The position numbers and the translations under genes were made by a program. From positions 63,430-127,429 of the forward strand of contig NZ_KB890685.1 of the NCBI RefSeq assembly GCF_000373185.1: a stretch of DNA of 64,000 nt. Direction: 5' to 3'. The notes beneath the pieces are model-generated. The model searched no databases. It saw only the letters and a list, made by a program, of their open reading frames with translations, and was not told the DNA's origin. Below are positions 26,883-36,013 of this stretch, piece by piece. The number at the start of each line of letters is the position of its first letter. The stretch's first letter is position 1. This stretch comes from Segatella paludivivens DSM 17968 = JCM 13650 (GTDB taxonomy: Bacteria; Bacteroidota; Bacteroidia; Bacteroidales; Bacteroidaceae).

Positions 26883-28154
26883 ATGAGTGAACCATTAGCA
26901 GAAAGAATGCGTCCACGCTCTCTTGACGACTATGTTGGACAAGAACATTTGGTAGGAGAGGGTGCTGTTTTGCGCAAGATGATAGATTCTGGAAGAATAT
27001 CATCGTTTATATTATGGGGACCGCCTGGTGTGGGTAAAACTACTCTTGCGCAGATTATTGCCCACAAACTCGATACGCCATTTTATACCCTTAGTGCGGT
27101 TACTAGTGGTGTGAAGGATGTTCGTGAGGTTATTGATAAAGCTAAAAACGGGAGGTTCTTCAGTTCTGCTTCTCCTATATTATTTATTGATGAAATACAT
27201 CGTTTCAGTAAGTCGCAACAGGATTCTCTTCTTGGTGCGGTTGAACGTGGAATAGTTACGCTTATAGGCGCTACTACGGAAAATCCATCGTTTGAGGTTA
27301 TCCGTCCTTTGCTATCTCGCTGTCAGATGTATGTATTGAAGCCGCTTGAAAAAGATGATTTATTGAATCTAGTTCAAAGGGCGATAAATGATGATGTTGA
27401 ACTTTGTAAGCGAAAGATAACACTTACAGAGAGTGGCGCTCTACTTAGATACAGTGGAGGTGATGCTCGTAAACTTCTTAATATTCTAGAGCTCGTTGTT
27501 GACTCGGGCGATGATACTGATATTGAAATTACCGATGCTCTTGTAGAGAGCAGACTGCAATCTAATCCGCTTGCTTATGATAAGGATGGAGAGATGCACT
27601 ACGATATTATATCGGCTTTCATAAAAAGTATTCGTGGAAGTGATCCTGATGCAGCATTGTATTGGTTGGCAAGAATGATAGAGGGAGGAGAAGATCCACA
27701 GTTTATTGCCAGAAGACTTGTGATAAGTGCTGCTGAGGATATTGGACTCGCAAATCCAAATGCACTTCTTCTTGCCAATGCCGCTTTTGACGCTGTTATG
27801 AAGATTGGTTGGCCTGAAGGACGTATTCCGCTTGCCGAAGCAACTGTTTATCTTGCTACAAGTCAGAAGAGTAATTCTGCCTACCTTGGTGTGGATGCTG
27901 CTTTGGCGAAAGTTAGGCAGACAGGTAATCTTCCTGTGCCCTTGCATTTGCGCAATGCGCCTACGAAACTTATGGCAGAACTAGGTTATCATGATGGTTA
28001 TAAATATCCTCATGATTATCCTGGTCATTTTACAGAACAGCAGTATCTTCCTGATGATTTGAAGAATGATAGCTTCTGGAAAGGACAACATAGTCCGGCT
28101 GAAGAAAAACTCAACAATTGGATGAACCAATGTTGGGATGATAGATTTAAATAA
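26883..28154 (+). CDS. rarA: Replication-associated recombination protein A
   Basis: This 423-residue AAA+ ATPase (RarA/MgsA) acts at stalled replication forks and single-strand gaps. Walker A GPPGVGKTTL (about 46-55), Walker B ILFIDEIHRFSKSQQ, sensor 1 IGATTENPSFEV and the arginine-finger region RPLLSRCQ are all present. The C-terminal half has the tetramerisation domain (AALYWLARMIEGGEDPQFIARRL, then AEATVYLATSQKSNSAYLGVD). The ATG at 26883 was chosen because the alternative TTG at 26844 is the -33 element of the promoter. The downstream dehydrogenase gene begins 29 bases after its stop. The identification is secure. Confidence 0.95.
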   Translation: MSEPLAERMRPRSLDDYVGQEHLVGEGAVLRKMIDSGRISSFILWGPPGVGKTTLAQIIAHKLDTPFYTLSAVTSGVKDVREVIDKAKNGRFFSSASPILFIDEIHRFSKSQQDSLLGAVERGIVTLIGATTENPSFEVIRPLLSRCQMYVLKPLEKDDLLNLVQRAINDDVELCKRKITLTESGALLRYSGGDARKLLNILELVVDSGDDTDIEITDALVESRLQSNPLAYDKDGEMHYDIISAFIKSIRGSDPDAALYWLARMIEGGEDPQFIARRLVISAAEDIGLANPNALLLANAAFDAVMKIGWPEGRIPLAEATVYLATSQKSNSAYLGVDAALAKVRQTGNLPVPLHLRNAPTKLMAELGYHDGYKYPHDYPGHFTEQQYLPDDLKNDSFWKGQHSPAEEKLNNWMNQCWDDRFK

Positions 28155-28183
28155 GATGTAGTTTACATTTATATATTGAAAAA

Positions 28184-29146
28184 ATGAAAATAGTAGAGTT
28201 AGATGGATATGGAGTAAATCCTGGCGATTTGAGTTGGGATGCAATAAGCAAACTTGGAGAATTCAAGCTTTATGACCGAACTTCACAGGAAGATGTTGTG
28301 TCTAGAGCCAAAGAAGCAGAGGTAATACTTATTAATAAGGTAAATATTACAGATGAAATAATGGGGCAATTGCCAAAATTGAAATATATAGGAGTTCTTG
28401 CCACTGGCTACAATGTTGTGGATATTGAGGCGGCGAGCAGACGTGGCGTGTTGGTTTCAAACATTCCTGCATACAGTACGGACAGTGTCGCACAGATGAC
28501 ATTTGCCCACATCCTTAATATGGTGAATAGAGTGGAACATTATGCCGATCTTAATCGCATGGGACGCTGGAGTAACAATCCTGATTTTTGTTATTGGGAT
28601 ACTCCGCTAATGGAAATAAGCGGAAAGACCATCGGTATTTTGGGATTGGGAAGTATTGGCAGCAAGGTTGCACGTATTGCCCAAGATTTCGGTATGGATG
28701 TGTATGCTTTTACTAGTAAAAGTTCAAGTGAACTTCCTGCTGGTATACAGAAGACCGCTATAGATGGACTTCTTTCAGTGAGTGACATACTAACACTTCA
28801 CTGTCCTTTAACTTCAGAAACAAGAGAACTTATTAATAAGGAATCTCTTAAGAAAATGAAGCATGGAGCATTGCTTATTAACACAGGTCGTGGACAATTA
28901 GTGAACGAACAGGATGTTGCAGAAGCCTTAAATAGTGGCCAGCTTGGTGGATATGGTGCTGACGTGATGTGTGAAGAACCTCCATTGGCTGACAATCCTT
29001 TGTTTGCTCAGCCCAATGCGTTTATTACTCCACATGTAGCTTGGGCTACCATTGACGCACGCACTAGACTTATGAATATATTAGAGGAAAACTTGAAGTC
29101 ATATATTGACGGAAGTCCTAAGAATATTGTAAATAAAACAAAATAA
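28184..29146 (+). CDS. D-2-hydroxyacid dehydrogenase (glycerate dehydrogenase-like)
   Basis: This 320-residue cytoplasmic NAD(P)-dependent oxidoreductase interconverts 2-keto and D-2-hydroxy acids. The NAD-binding motif is GILGLGSIGSKVARIAQDFG (about 149-168). The catalytic triad appears as Arg in LINTGRGQLV, Glu in VMCEEPPL and His in ITPHVAWAT. The substrate (glycerate/hydroxypyruvate, lactate or other) cannot be fixed by eye; the overall pattern resembles bacterial glycerate dehydrogenases. It overlaps the next gene by one base (TAATG), so the two are co-translated. Confidence 0.9.
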   Translation: MKIVELDGYGVNPGDLSWDAISKLGEFKLYDRTSQEDVVSRAKEAEVILINKVNITDEIMGQLPKLKYIGVLATGYNVVDIEAASRRGVLVSNIPAYSTDSVAQMTFAHILNMVNRVEHYADLNRMGRWSNNPDFCYWDTPLMEISGKTIGILGLGSIGSKVARIAQDFGMDVYAFTSKSSSELPAGIQKTAIDGLLSVSDILTLHCPLTSETRELINKESLKKMKHGALLINTGRGQLVNEQDVAEALNSGQLGGYGADVMCEEPPLADNPLFAQPNAFITPHVAWATIDARTRLMNILEENLKSYIDGSPKNIVNKTK

Positions 29147-29781
29147 TGATAGGTCCTAATCCCGAAGTTGCACGCACCGTGCAGCATATAATAGAGTTTG
29201 TAGGAACTTTTACCTTTGCCATTTCAGGAATACGAATGGCGGCTGCTAAGCATTTTGATTGGTTTGGCGGTTTTGTGTGTGGCTTTGCGGTTGCAATTGG
29301 CGGTGGAACAATTCGTGACGTTATGCTTGGGACAACTCCTTTTTGGATGACCTCAACCATTTATGTAACATGTACTGTGATAGCATTACTTGTTTATGTT
29401 CTGTTTGCAAAGTCGCTAAATAGACTTGAAAATGTGTGGTTGATATTTGATACATTGGGACTTGCGCTCTTTACGATAGCAGGAATTCAGAAAACGCTTC
29501 AATTCGACTATCCTTTTTGGGTGGCAATAATTATGGGTTGCATAACGGGGGCAGCAGGTGGAGTAATTCGTGACGTATTGCTTAATAAAGAACCTGTTGT
29601 TTTTCAGAAGGATATTTATGCTATGGCTAGTGTCGCCGGAGGATTGGTGTATTGGCTCATGATGACGCTAGGTCTTAATGTGGGACTAACTGCAATTGGA
29701 ACTTTCCTAGTGATATGTATAATACGATTTATTGCAGTTAAATTTCATATATCGCTTCCAACACTCAGGAATGAACAATAA
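29146..29781 (+). CDS. TRIC/UPF0126 family membrane protein
   Basis: This 211-residue protein has six to seven transmembrane helices in two tandem glycine-rich repeats. The first includes FAISGIRMAAAKHFDWFGGFVCGFAVAIGGGTIRDVMLG, the second LFTIAGIQKTL and MGCITGAAGGVIRDVLLN. The duplicated GGxxRDxxL signature is typical of the YicG/UPF0126 group, related to trimeric intracellular cation channels, with some relatives tied to glycine uptake. The inner membrane location is clear and the substrate uncertain. It overlaps the dehydrogenase stop codon by one base. Confidence 0.87.
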   Translation: MIGPNPEVARTVQHIIEFVGTFTFAISGIRMAAAKHFDWFGGFVCGFAVAIGGGTIRDVMLGTTPFWMTSTIYVTCTVIALLVYVLFAKSLNRLENVWLIFDTLGLALFTIAGIQKTLQFDYPFWVAIIMGCITGAAGGVIRDVLLNKEPVVFQKDIYAMASVAGGLVYWLMMTLGLNVGLTAIGTFLVICIIRFIAVKFHISLPTLRNEQ

Positions 29782-29797
29782 AAAAATATTTTTAAAT

Positions 29798-29833
29798 GTA
29801 AAAGGGCAGTATAATCTATACTGCCCTTTTCTT
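29798..29833. terminator. Bidirectional terminator between the TRIC gene and nudC
   Basis: A perfect 14-base stem (29800-29813 with 29817-29830) with a 3-base loop, A-rich on the left and T-rich on the right, serves both convergent genes. Confidence 0.88.
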
Positions 29834-29847
29834 GTAAATGTTATTTG

Positions 29848-30624
29848 TTATTTTGAATTATTTTTCAACCAATCATCGATAATCATGCGTGCAATACTTA
29901 ATTTTTCAGGTGTTGTTGGTAGATTGTTTTTTTTGAACCAGCGACCGTTAGCTAGTTCTTCGTGCTGTAAATGGAGTTCGCCTTCAACATAATCGGCATT
30001 GTATCCAACCATTAATCCGCTAGGATATGGCCATGGTTGACTTCCAAAATATTTTATGTTGTCGATAGTAAGTCCTGTTTCCTCAAGTACTTCTCTGTTA
30101 ACAGCTTCCTCTAAAGTTTCACCAGTCTCAACAAATCCAGAAACAAGTCCGTAAAATTCTCCTCTGAAAGTTTTTGCGTTAACCAATAAAACCTCGTCTC
30201 CCTTATGAATTAGTACTATAATTGCAGTAGCCAATGATGGCCACACCTCTTTACCACAATTAGTGCATCGCTTGCTGATGTCGGTATGCATCTTCATTGG
30301 AGCTCCGCATACACCACAGAATTTGGTGTTTTGATCCCAATAAAGCAATTCGTGACATTTACCAGCTTTATCATAAAGTGACTTAGGAAGTTTATAAAAA
30401 CTTTTCCTAAGTCCACACATTTCAAATTTTTCGTTGTTGGTAACTGGACTGTCAATATAAAACGTCTTCACATCGTCTTCATCAGCAAAAGCCACGTTCA
30501 TTATGTGAGTCCATACTTTCGTCGCAACTGGTGGTTCTTCGCTTTCTGGAATAGAAAATGTTCCATCTCCGTGCTTTTCTAGCACGACTTCATCTTTACA
30601 GAATATAAACCAAAGTTTCTTCAT
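29848..30624 (-). CDS. nudC: NADH pyrophosphatase, Nudix family
   Basis: This 258-residue enzyme hydrolyses NAD(H) to NMN(H) and AMP and, in characterised homologues, removes NAD caps from RNA. A zinc ribbon (CGVCGAP then CTNCG, about 110-130) is followed by the Nudix box GFVETGETLEEAVNREVLEETG (all catalytic Glu present). The NudC-specific motif SQPWPYPSG comes next, and it separates this group from other Nudix hydrolases. The gene starts three bases after the stop of the 5'-nucleotidase gene upstream. That pair suggests a nucleotide or NAD salvage operon, with the nucleotidase acting outside the cytoplasm. Confidence 0.94.
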   Translation of the reverse strand: MKKLWFIFCKDEVVLEKHGDGTFSIPESEEPPVATKVWTHIMNVAFADEDDVKTFYIDSPVTNNEKFEMCGLRKSFYKLPKSLYDKAGKCHELLYWDQNTKFCGVCGAPMKMHTDISKRCTNCGKEVWPSLATAIIVLIHKGDEVLLVNAKTFRGEFYGLVSGFVETGETLEEAVNREVLEETGLTIDNIKYFGSQPWPYPSGLMVGYNADYVEGELHLQHEELANGRWFKKNNLPTTPEKLSIARMIIDDWLKNNSK

Positions 30625-30627
30625 TTT

Positions 30628-32373
30628 TTATTTCTCATCTTTAGCATCTGCTTTTTGTTTGAATAGAATCAAACTATCACGTTTTGCAGCAGGAACAGTC
30701 CATTCCTCAGGAATGAATTTCCAATTATTGTTTGGCTTTGCATCAACGGTTCCCATTTTTTCTATTTCCTGCATCAAGTAATAGCGTTGATCACGTGGAC
30801 TACGATAAATGATTCTGCTGTCTAAACTGTCTTTTGGTATGCCTGCACCCTTAGTGAGCAATTCTCCGCCACCGTTTCCGCGGTAACTGTTAAGTGCTAC
30901 TTTATACCATTTCTTCTCATCGAAATGCCTACCGTTGCTCATGCACATAATTTTTACCTTCTCACCATCGGGTTTGGTTACATCAACTACATAATCAATG
31001 CCTGCGGCTGAATCAAAATTGAATGTGAAATTCTTGAAACCAAGTCTTTGTGCGTCTCCACGAGTATCAGACAGTAATAGTAGATGATCATTAGCACTCT
31101 TCATTGTGTTTACCCACAAGTCATAGCTCATTTCAAGATGCTTCCTTATTTCTTCACCTGTCATCCTCATTACATAGAGTTGGTTTTCAAATCTGTAGAG
31201 ATTGAACATGTCTGCAACTCTTACGGGTCCTGCTTTTATAGATGCATCAAACTGGAGTGGGGCATTAAAGGCTATGTCGGCATTAGTGATTTGTAGCTGA
31301 AGGTTTAGTATGAAGTCATTGAATGCAGATGAACCAAAATAACAATCGCGTGTAGAAATAGTGTTACTGAAATTTCCAATCACTCTGTCCACATAGTTAT
31401 TTACCTTCTCAATTTGTGGCTTGAAGTGATCCATGTATGCAGAGTCTACATCTTCCTTTGTTACATCAACAAGATTTCCTGTGATACTCTTACTTATAAT
31501 TTTTCCGTTTTTGTATGTAAGTTCAATTTGAGCTTCTGCCACGGTAAGAGCATTGTTAGCAGGATCAATGCAAAGAACATTTTCTCCAGCAACATTCTTT
31601 ATCATCTCATTGTCTCGAGTATGATCATGTCCAAACATCACTACATCGAATCCTGGTACCTGAGTAGCAACTTTTAAACTTGCATCTTCTTCATATTCAG
31701 AAGTCGTTATTCCACCAGACTTTCCACTGTGGAAGAGACCGATGATTAGGTCAGGATGTTCTGTCTGCTTGATAACGCTCATCCATTTCTTTGCGGCAGT
31801 CACCATGTTTTCAAATCTTAAACCTTGCCAAAGATCCTTTGTAAGCCAGTTTGGTATTGCAGGAGTAAGCATTCCCATTACCGCAATCTTAACTCCGTTG
31901 CGGTAGATTATAGTATATGGCTTAACATATGGCTTGCCGGTCTTAGCGTTTACAACATTACAGGCAATCATAGGACATTTCACTTCTTTAATCCATTTGT
32001 CATAAACTGCGTGTCCAGGTTCTACGTCATGGTTTCCTAAAGTTTCTGCATCATATTTCATGTAGTTTATCACATTGGCAGCAATGTTACTGTCGTTGGT
32101 AGCCACATAATTATAGAAATAGCTAGTAGGTTGTCCCTGTAAGATATCTCCATTGTCTAGCAATACTACGTCTCCAGCATTGCGCTGTCTTTTAACATAA
32201 CTGCTGACACGTGCCATAGAACCTTGTCTAGGCTGTCTGTTAGCAAAGTCGTAAGGGAAGAAACTACCGTGAACGTCACTTGTTTCGATAATTTTGAGGC
32301 TAATGGTCTTTTGCTTAGCAAAGGCGCTGCCACACATCAATAATGCGATAATAGCAAGAGTTATATTTCTCAT
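30628..32373 (-). CDS. Exported 5'-nucleotidase/metallophosphoesterase (UshA/CpdB type)
   Basis: This 581-residue protein has a signal peptide (cleavage after AFA, residue 19). The N-terminal calcineurin-like phosphatase domain has its metal motifs in order: ETSDVHGSFF, LDNGDILQGQP, LGNHDVEPGHAVYD, GLFHSGKS and MFGHDHTRD. The C-terminal 5'-nucleotidase domain (about 320-550) includes NLQLQITNADIAFNAPLQF and NSYRGNGGGEL. It should hydrolyse nucleotides or cyclic nucleotides in the periplasm; UshA-like and CpdB-like specificity are hard to separate by eye, and the GSFFPYDF start leans toward CpdB. A TAACTTTG box lies at 32396-32403 (minus strand). nudC follows directly. Confidence 0.9.
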   Translation of the reverse strand: MRNITLAIIALLMCGSAFAKQKTISLKIIETSDVHGSFFPYDFANRQPRQGSMARVSSYVKRQRNAGDVVLLDNGDILQGQPTSYFYNYVATNDSNIAANVINYMKYDAETLGNHDVEPGHAVYDKWIKEVKCPMIACNVVNAKTGKPYVKPYTIIYRNGVKIAVMGMLTPAIPNWLTKDLWQGLRFENMVTAAKKWMSVIKQTEHPDLIIGLFHSGKSGGITTSEYEEDASLKVATQVPGFDVVMFGHDHTRDNEMIKNVAGENVLCIDPANNALTVAEAQIELTYKNGKIISKSITGNLVDVTKEDVDSAYMDHFKPQIEKVNNYVDRVIGNFSNTISTRDCYFGSSAFNDFILNLQLQITNADIAFNAPLQFDASIKAGPVRVADMFNLYRFENQLYVMRMTGEEIRKHLEMSYDLWVNTMKSANDHLLLLSDTRGDAQRLGFKNFTFNFDSAAGIDYVVDVTKPDGEKVKIMCMSNGRHFDEKKWYKVALNSYRGNGGGELLTKGAGIPKDSLDSRIIYRSPRDQRYYLMQEIEKMGTVDAKPNNNWKFIPEEWTVPAAKRDSLILFKQKADAKDEK

Positions 32374-32440
32374 AAATCTATTGTTTTATATTTTGCAAAG
32401 TTAGCACATTTTTTTCCATTAAACGTGAAATACATAAAAC

Positions 32441-32481
32441 AAAAATAGGAGAAAAAACATAATGTTCTTTCTCCTATTTGA
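32441..32481 (-). terminator. Terminator of the RRM protein gene
   Basis: A 12-base stem (32443-32454 with 32468-32479) is followed on the minus strand by TTTTGTTTT. Confidence 0.85.
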
Positions 32482-32509
32482 TTTGCAGATAGTTATCTAT
32501 CTGATGATT

Positions 32510-32842
32510 TTAATATCTTCTGCGGTTGTAACCACCATCGTTATTACCACCAAAACCACCTCCACGGTTGTTACCGAAAGAACGACGCTCTGGACGATCT
32601 TCTTTAGGACGTGCAACGTTAACACCGATAGTTCTTCCGTCGAAATCAGTCTCATTAAGGGCATCTATAGCTGCTTGACCTTCTTCATCATTAGCCATTT
32701 CAACGAATCCGAAACCACGTGAGCGGCCAGTCTCTCTGTCTGTAACGATTTTAGCAGACGTAACTTCGCCAAACTTTGTAAATAAATCTGATAAGCTTTC
32801 ACTCGTGGTGTTCCAGCTCAAATGTGAAACATAAATGTTCAT
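32510..32842 (-). CDS. RRM-type RNA-binding protein
   Basis: This 110-residue protein is an RNA recognition motif plus a short Gly/Arg/Asn tail. RNP2 is MNIYVSHLSW (residues 1-10) and RNP1 is RGFGFVEM (about 43-50); both aromatic positions are kept. The tail (RRSFGNNRGGGFGGNN onward, about 88-110) resembles glycine-rich RNA-binding proteins. Bacteroidetes carry several such proteins, which act as global RNA binders in species without Hfq; that role is established for a few relatives and inferred here. A long leader of about 300 bases lies upstream, hinting at post-transcriptional or autogenous control. Confidence 0.93.
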   Translation of the reverse strand: MNIYVSHLSWNTTSESLSDLFTKFGEVTSAKIVTDRETGRSRGFGFVEMANDEEGQAAIDALNETDFDGRTIGVNVARPKEDRPERRSFGNNRGGGFGGNNDGGYNRRRY

Positions 32843-33594
32843 TTTCTTTTCTTTATATTAATTAATTATTGATACAACGCCAATGACGCATGTACCTTCT
32901 CTTTTTTTGTTGTATATCAATATGTAAAGTTTACAATCACAATATCAATATTTGGTAACAGCTTGTTGCTGTTTTTTCGAGAAAAGACGGGAAATAGATT
33001 TTTTATCATAATTGACCGCTAACTCTCCATTAACATCGGAGCGAATAATGATGTCGATTCGGAATAGAATTAACCGCAATATGAAATAGCGAAAAACTCA
33101 AACTCAAATAATATCCAGTATAAACTCTGTTGTTTATGGGGTCAAAGTTACTTTCTTTTTTTCAATTATCAAAATTTGAAGCAAAAAAAATCACTTGAAA
33201 TTATATTTTTTTTGCTTTTTTGGGCAAAAAGTACACATTTGTGCCTAAATATGATAGTTTTTCTAACTATTTTGAATGATATAATTTATTCTTAATCTGT
33301 TTTATAGCTTGTGTAATCATATCTTTTTTAATTGGTTCTTACGATTTTCTAGCTTGGATTATCTTTTTACTGGCGTAGGGCAATTCTAGCACATTTGTTA
33401 GTATAGTGTAGCTTTTTAAAAAAGAGCTATAAAACAGTGAGCTTTAGAATTTAATGTTATTTTTAGTCAGATGATGTTATTAGTCAATCCTTTATAAAAT
33501 AAGGAGTTTTGACGTTATGGGATTAGTGACATTTAAAAAACTTTTTTCTGAGAATACTTAATATTTAGATTCATGCCACATACTCTATTTAATT
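32843..33594. other. Long intergenic region: RRM gene leader and mazG upstream sequence
   Basis: No protein-coding gene is visible. A TAACTTTG -7 box on the minus strand (33143-33150), with a TTG 22 bases further upstream (33173-33175), would start transcription near 33139. That gives a leader of about 297 bases for the RRM gene. Within the leader a small hairpin (AACAGC/GCTGTT, near 32957-32973) and several shorter complementary stretches are seen. From 33180 to 33594 I see only AT-rich sequence with a weak AGCTTTTT/AAAAAAGAGCT palindrome near 33410-33430. Confidence 0.5.
33143..33175 (-). promoter_or_regulatory. Putative distal promoter of the RRM gene
   Basis: Minus-strand TTG (33173-33175), 22 bases, TAACTTTG (33143-33150). 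The spacing is slightly longer than the usual 19-21. Confidence 0.45.
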
Positions 33595-33633
33595 ATGTGT
33601 AAAGTGCCTCTTGAGAAAGTTGTCGAAAGAAAG

Positions 33634-33665
33634 TTTTGCGATTTAATTTATTATTCATATATTTG
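33634..33665 (+). promoter_or_regulatory. Putative promoter of mazG
   Basis: TTTTG (33634-33638), 19 bases, TATATTTG (33658-33665), a full consensus match. The ATG at 33670 lies only four bases after the box, so the transcript would be leaderless or start at the next ATG (33706). Confidence 0.5.
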
Positions 33666-33669
33666 TGCT

Positions 33670-34503
33670 ATGAATTCATTTAAGCATCATACAAAAGAAG
33701 AAAAAATGCAGGCTTTTGGTCGCCTGCTTGACGTACAGGACAGATTGAGAAAAGAATGTCCATGGGATAGGAAACAAACGAATGAAAGTCTGCGACCTAA
33801 TACTATAGAGGAGGTATATGAACTATGTGACGCATTGATGAAATGTGATGATAAGGAAATATGCAAAGAACTTGGCGATGTAATGGAACATGTAGTTTTT
33901 TATGCATTGCTTGGGGCTGAGAAAGAAAGTTTTGACATTGCAGATGTTTGCGATAAGCTTAGTCATAAATTAATGTTTCGCCATTCTTTTATAGATTGGA
34001 CCGGATGGGAAGGTGATCCTAAATCAGAATTAGCTGATACTCCTAGTGATTCTACTGAGGTGGAAATGACATGGGAGCAGATGAAGCAAAAAGAAACAGA
34101 TGGAAATAAAACAGTTCTTTCTGGAGTTCCTGCTGCTCTACCTTCTTTGATTAAAGCTTATAGGATACAAGATAAGGCTCGTAATGTAGGCTTTGACTGG
34201 AAACATAAGGAAGATGTTTGGGATAAGGTGCGCGAAGAACTTGGTGAGTTGGAAGTTGAATTAAATAAGGAGGATGTAGAAAATTCTACACGCGAATTGG
34301 GCGATTTCATTTTTAGCGTAATTAATGCAGCACGTCTATATCATCTAAATCCAGACAATGCATTGGAATTGACTAACCAAAAGTTTATAAGTCGTTTTGG
34401 ATACGTTGAAAGCAAATGCAAGGAAATGGAAAAGAAATTGAAAGATCTTACTCTTGAAGATATGGATAAACTTTGGAACGAGGCCAAGAAATTTGATAGA
34501 TAA
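33670..34503 (+). CDS. mazG: Nucleoside triphosphate pyrophosphohydrolase MazG
   Basis: MazG hydrolyses (d)NTPs to monophosphates and pyrophosphate, limiting misincorporation and affecting ppGpp levels. The protein has two MazG domains. The first contains LRKECPWDRKQTNESLRPNTIEEVYELCDAL and the second FDWKHKEDVWDKVREELGELEVEL and ELGDFIFSVINAARL; both have the EExxE and ExxD-type metal ligands. An in-frame ATG at 33595 exists, but the 25 extra residues have no counterpart in the family and cover the promoter. The ATG at 33670 (277 residues) is preferred, with 33706 also possible. A lipoprotein gene follows after 17 bases. Confidence 0.9.
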   Translation: MNSFKHHTKEEKMQAFGRLLDVQDRLRKECPWDRKQTNESLRPNTIEEVYELCDALMKCDDKEICKELGDVMEHVVFYALLGAEKESFDIADVCDKLSHKLMFRHSFIDWTGWEGDPKSELADTPSDSTEVEMTWEQMKQKETDGNKTVLSGVPAALPSLIKAYRIQDKARNVGFDWKHKEDVWDKVREELGELEVELNKEDVENSTRELGDFIFSVINAARLYHLNPDNALELTNQKFISRFGYVESKCKEMEKKLKDLTLEDMDKLWNEAKKFDR

Positions 34504-34520
34504 TAAACATTATTGATGAT

Positions 34521-35084
34521 ATGAAAAAAATATTTTATGTTTCTTTTATGATGATAGCTATCCTTTCAATGATAGGATGCAATAGTAAAGGAAAGAAGGG
34601 CGCACAGTTAAACGATAAAGATACCGTTGTGGCTAAAGTTGCAGCTGATACGACTGTTTATGGAGTATGTGGCGAAGGTACTGCAATGCACAGTCTAGAA
34701 CTTATTACTGATGGTGGAGACACGATAAACTATACTATTATGGATGATGGAGCAGACTCTGCCAGTGTGCTTGGTGGACTTTTAGTTGGTGACAGATTGG
34801 CTGTTATCGGACATAAAGTGGATAAAGAAAATTATGCAACGACAGTTTTAAATATAACAACTCTTCAAGGAAACTGGACAAGTATAGACCGCAATTTCGA
34901 AATATTGGAAGGTGGAGTTGTAAAGAGTCATTTGCAGGCAGAGACAAATCCATGGACAGAATGGAAAATATGGAATGGTAAGTTATTGCTTAATAAAGAT
35001 ACTTTCGCTATTAATAATCTTGGTGCGGACTCTCTTTATCTTGAAAACAAAGATGGTATCTTTGCCTATAAGCGTCAGAAATAA
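34521..35084 (+). CDS. Lipoprotein of unknown function
   Basis: This 187-residue protein has a lipoprotein signal peptide (MKKIFYVSFMMIAILSMIGC, lipid Cys20). It shows two segments: about 40-115 is a small beta domain (TVYGVCGEGTAMHSLELITDGG, LLVGDRLAVIGHK), and about 118-187 resembles a lipocalin-like strand set beginning LQGNWTSID. It is probably an envelope lipoprotein. I do not recognise a named family with confidence and give no function. It is flanked by mazG (17 bases) and the RNase Z gene (14 bases), so it is likely part of their operon. Confidence 0.75.
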   Translation: MKKIFYVSFMMIAILSMIGCNSKGKKGAQLNDKDTVVAKVAADTTVYGVCGEGTAMHSLELITDGGDTINYTIMDDGADSASVLGGLLVGDRLAVIGHKVDKENYATTVLNITTLQGNWTSIDRNFEILEGGVVKSHLQAETNPWTEWKIWNGKLLLNKDTFAINNLGADSLYLENKDGIFAYKRQK

Positions 35085-35098
35085 GTTGGATCGTAAAT

Positions 35099-36013
35099 AT
35101 GCAACCATTTAAAATCCATATTTTAGGCTGTGGGTCAGCCTTGCCGACAATGAGACATTACGCTTCATCGCAAGTTGTAGAGATAAGAGGGAAACTGTTT
35201 ATGATTGATTGTGGTGAGGGAACACAGATGCAGTTGCGTAGAAGTAAAATAAGATTCACCAAAATTCAAGCTGTGTTCATCTCTCATTTGCATGGTGATC
35301 ACTGCTTTGGACTTATTGGTATGATAAGTACTTTTGGCATGCTTGGTCGCGTGGCAACACTACACGTTTATGCACCTGCAGAACTAGGAGAAATACTTCA
35401 AAATCAGATAAACTTTTTTTGTCAAGGACTTGAATTTAATGTTGAGTTTCATTCAGTAGATACAACTAAGAAAGCTGTTATATATGAAGATAGGAGTCTT
35501 GTTGTTGAGACGATTCCATTGCAACATCGTGTACCAACTTGTGGCTATTTGTTTCGCGAAAAAGAGGGCTGTAGGCATATAGACAGGGATATGATGAACT
35601 GCTATAATATACCGATAAGCCAAATAAATAACATTAAGGCTGGGGCAGACTGGACTGATGAAGATGGAAAAGTAATTCCAAATAAAAAATTGACACAGCC
35701 AGCTGATAAGGCACGTTCTTATGCTTATTGTAGTGATACTAAGTATATTCCAAATCTTTATAAAAGTTTGGAGAATGTAGATGTGCTTTATCATGAAAGT
35801 ACTTATGCAAAAGATAATGAAGGTCGTGCTAAATTGTATTATCATTCAACTGCAGAGCAAGCTGCTCATGTAGCTAAAGATGCAGGAGTTGGTAAATTAC
35901 TTCTTGGACATTTCAGTGCTCGTTATGAGAATGAAAGCTGCTTACTTGATGAGGCAAAAAGTATATTTGCAAATAGTTTCCTTACAAATGAGGGAATGGT
36001 TTTTGATGTTTGA
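35099..36013 (+). CDS. rnz: Ribonuclease Z
   Basis: This 304-residue metallo-beta-lactamase-fold endonuclease matures tRNA 3' ends. The zinc motif FISHLHGDHCFGL (about 60-72) and further ligands in YCSDTKYIP and HESTY are present, and the closing histidine is in LLGHFSARY. The N-terminal HILGCGSALPT and the exosite region (about 150-190) match RNase Z and not generic beta-lactamases. It follows the lipoprotein gene after 14 bases. The length is typical of the short (tRNase Z-S) form. Confidence 0.95.
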   Translation: MQPFKIHILGCGSALPTMRHYASSQVVEIRGKLFMIDCGEGTQMQLRRSKIRFTKIQAVFISHLHGDHCFGLIGMISTFGMLGRVATLHVYAPAELGEILQNQINFFCQGLEFNVEFHSVDTTKKAVIYEDRSLVVETIPLQHRVPTCGYLFREKEGCRHIDRDMMNCYNIPISQINNIKAGADWTDEDGKVIPNKKLTQPADKARSYAYCSDTKYIPNLYKSLENVDVLYHESTYAKDNEGRAKLYYHSTAEQAAHVAKDAGVGKLLLGHFSARYENESCLLDEAKSIFANSFLTNEGMVFDV

